This document shows, in pieces, positions 62,785 to 64,000 of a stretch of DNA of 64,000 bases (positions are counted from its first letter, which is position 1; each line of letters begins with the position of its first letter). The notes under the pieces are model-generated. The model made no database searches, was not told the DNA's origin, and saw only the letters and a list, made by a program, of their open reading frames with translations. A program made the translations under genes and the position numbers. Source of the stretch: Flavobacteriaceae bacterium UBA6268 (GTDB lineage Bacteria; Bacteroidota; Bacteroidia; Flavobacteriales; Flavobacteriaceae); NCBI GenBank assembly GCA_002440705.1, contig DJVA01000064.1, positions 1-64,000 on the forward strand. Reading direction: 5' to 3'.

Positions 62785-63774
62785 ATGTATCCATTAAGAA
62801 GAAACCGAAGGTTACGAAAAAATGATGCCATCCGAAGCTTGGTTAGGGAAACCACAATTACGCCGAATGATTTTTTGGTTCCGTTATTTGTTGTGGAAGG
62901 AAAAGGGGTTAAATCGGAAATTGCGTCCATGCCCAATTACCACCGCCTAAGTTTGGATTTGTTGGCGCATGAAGTTAAAGAACTTTGGGCCATGGGACTA
63001 AAAAGCGTTTTGCTTTTTGCTAAAGTTCCAGACTCGCTTAAGGACAATAAAGGCAAGGAAGCTGTAACCCCAAATGGATTAATGCAACGTGCCATAAAAA
63101 CGGTAAAAGAAGCCTGTCCCGAAATGTTGGTCATGAGCGATGTGGCGATGGACCCTTATTCTATTTACGGACACGATGGAATAGTTGCAAACGGCACCAT
63201 CCTTAATGATGAAACTTGCTCAGTACTGGCTGCCATGAGTCTTTCCCATGTACAAGCAGGAGCCGATTTTGTGGCACCAAGCGATATGATGGATGGCCGC
63301 ATTCGCTCCATTAGGGAAGCCTTGGATGCCAATGGATTTAAGGACGCTGGAATTATGAGCTACAGCGCCAAGTATGCTTCCGCGTTTTATGGCCCTTTTC
63401 GTGACGCTTTGGACAGCGCACCCGTAGCTATGGAAAACATTCCCAAGGATAAAAAAACCTATCAGATGGACCCTGCCAACCGCATCGAGGCCTTGCGGGA
63501 AACTTTGATGGACGTGGATGAAGGGGCAGACCTAGTGATGGTAAAACCTGGACTTTGCTATTTGGACATTGTCCGGGAAGTTCGGAATACAGTAGACGTC
63601 CCCTTAGCTGTTTATCAGGTTAGTGGTGAATACGCCATGATTAAAGCTGCTGCCGAAAAAGGCTGGCTAGATCATGATGCCGTTATGATGGAACAACTGA
63701 TTGCCATGAAACGCGCCGGGGCCGATATCATTGCGAGTTATTTCGCGAAGGAAGCGGTACAATTAATTTCTTAA
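62785..63774 (+). CDS. hemB: Porphobilinogen synthase (delta-aminolevulinic acid dehydratase)
   Basis: A 329-aa enzyme joining two 5-aminolevulinate molecules. Schiff-base lysines are in SYSAKYASAFYGPFRDA and VMVKPGLCYLD. The metal-site segment reads DVAMDPYSIYGHDG, that is, the three cysteines of Zn-type enzymes are replaced by Ala/Asp/Asp, as in Mg-dependent or catalytic-Zn-lacking forms. It follows hemF by 9 bp and is last in the operon, after its logical place in the pathway. Confidence 0.95.
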   Translation: MYPLRRNRRLRKNDAIRSLVRETTITPNDFLVPLFVVEGKGVKSEIASMPNYHRLSLDLLAHEVKELWAMGLKSVLLFAKVPDSLKDNKGKEAVTPNGLMQRAIKTVKEACPEMLVMSDVAMDPYSIYGHDGIVANGTILNDETCSVLAAMSLSHVQAGADFVAPSDMMDGRIRSIREALDANGFKDAGIMSYSAKYASAFYGPFRDALDSAPVAMENIPKDKKTYQMDPANRIEALRETLMDVDEGADLVMVKPGLCYLDIVREVRNTVDVPLAVYQVSGEYAMIKAAAEKGWLDHDAVMMEQLIAMKRAGADIIASYFAKEAVQLIS

Positions 63775-63778
63775 CACA

Positions 63779-64000
63779 CTATACCTGTTTGGTATAAACA
63801 GGGTTTAAATTCCGTAAGATCGTATTCAAAAATTGCGATACATCGTAGGGTTTCAAAATAATGTCGTTCATTCCTGCTTCCATAATTTTTTTTCGCATTT
63901 CATCAATTTCAACTGCAGTAAGGGCAATGATAGGCGTAACTTTATCAAACGTACGAATGTGCTGCGTGGCCTGAATCCCATCCATTCCGGGCATGTGAAT
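63779..64000 (-). CDS. C-terminal end of a response-regulator receiver domain (truncated by window edge)
   Basis: A partial frame entering from the right edge. It reads IHMPGMDGIQATQHIR..., then TPIIALTA and LKPYDVSQF, the second half of a CheY-like receiver domain with the conserved Thr and Lys. The phosphorylated Asp lies just outside the window. As the protein ends with this domain, it is either a stand-alone regulator or the tail of a hybrid histidine kinase. Convergent with hemB, 4 bp apart. Confidence 0.8.
   Translation of the reverse strand: MHMPGMDGIQATQHIRTFDKVTPIIALTAVEIDEMRKKIMEAGMNDIILKPYDVSQFLNTILRNLNPVYTKQV

Overview
The window comes from a chromosome of a Bacteroidota bacterium, almost certainly Flavobacteriaceae. 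Supporting signs are the TAnnTTTG -7 promoter boxes in front of many genes, several secreted proteins with type IX secretion (T9SS) type A C-terminal sorting domains, the flavobacterial order of the heme genes, SDR-type threonine dehydrogenase, M13 and VPS10-like secreted proteins, and LytS/LytTR and propeller/Y_Y_Y two-component systems. The first ~10.5 kb is visibly GC-richer than the rest; 22.4-29.1 kb and the lipoprotein gene at 48.1-49.4 kb are AT-rich.

Layout. 0-10.5 kb: housekeeping genes (M28 membrane peptidase, SDR epimerase, VPS10/BNR secreted protein, hemJ, an orphan NtrY-like kinase, enoyl-CoA hydratase, PA0069-type radical SAM), then plsC and a bacilliredoxin on the minus strand. 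11.8-20 kb: a metal-homeostasis block. It holds a DnaJ/TerB protein, a YHS protein, a soluble DtxR/MntR regulator with a candidate operator, a membrane-anchored DtxR-FeoA fusion, a feoB split into two ATGA-coupled reading frames and, converging on it, a second feoA-feoB-Cys-rich small protein operon. SCO and RseP follow.

22.2-41 kb: an accessory zone at a tRNA-Asn gene. A 110-bp segment (tRNA 3' end plus terminator) is repeated 6,798 bp downstream, bracketing an AT-rich island (AraC regulator, T9SS propeller protein, GNAT, VOC, CPBP protease operon, serine hydrolase) with no integrase. Further decayed copies of the tRNA tail/terminator lie at 22.43, 34.0 and 40.95 kb. Between and beyond these copies are three modules, each pairing a sensor kinase and response regulator with a large secreted or surface protein: LytS/LytTR with an SBBP T9SS protein; propeller-HisKA_3/NarL with a 941-aa nested-repeat fibre protein; propeller-LytS/LytTR next to an M43-like T9SS metalloprotease.

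47.4-47.8 kb: a degenerate 11-bp-period tandem repeat directly upstream of tRNA-Arg(CCT). 48-55 kb: a lipoprotein with receptor-L-like repeats, threonine dehydrogenase, a coiled-coil lipoprotein, M13 peptidase and a MATE transporter. 54.6-63.8 kb: a heme supercluster, with hemH on the minus strand and hemA-C-D-E, a DUF6973-like gene, an EI24 gene, hemF and hemB on the plus strand in overlapping frames. An AraC gene and Fur/PerR-like palindromes lie between hemH and hemA. With hemJ at 6.4 kb the window encodes most of the path from glutamyl-tRNA to heme. The right edge cuts a response-regulator receiver domain on the minus strand. No CRISPR array, rRNA, transposase or integrase was seen.
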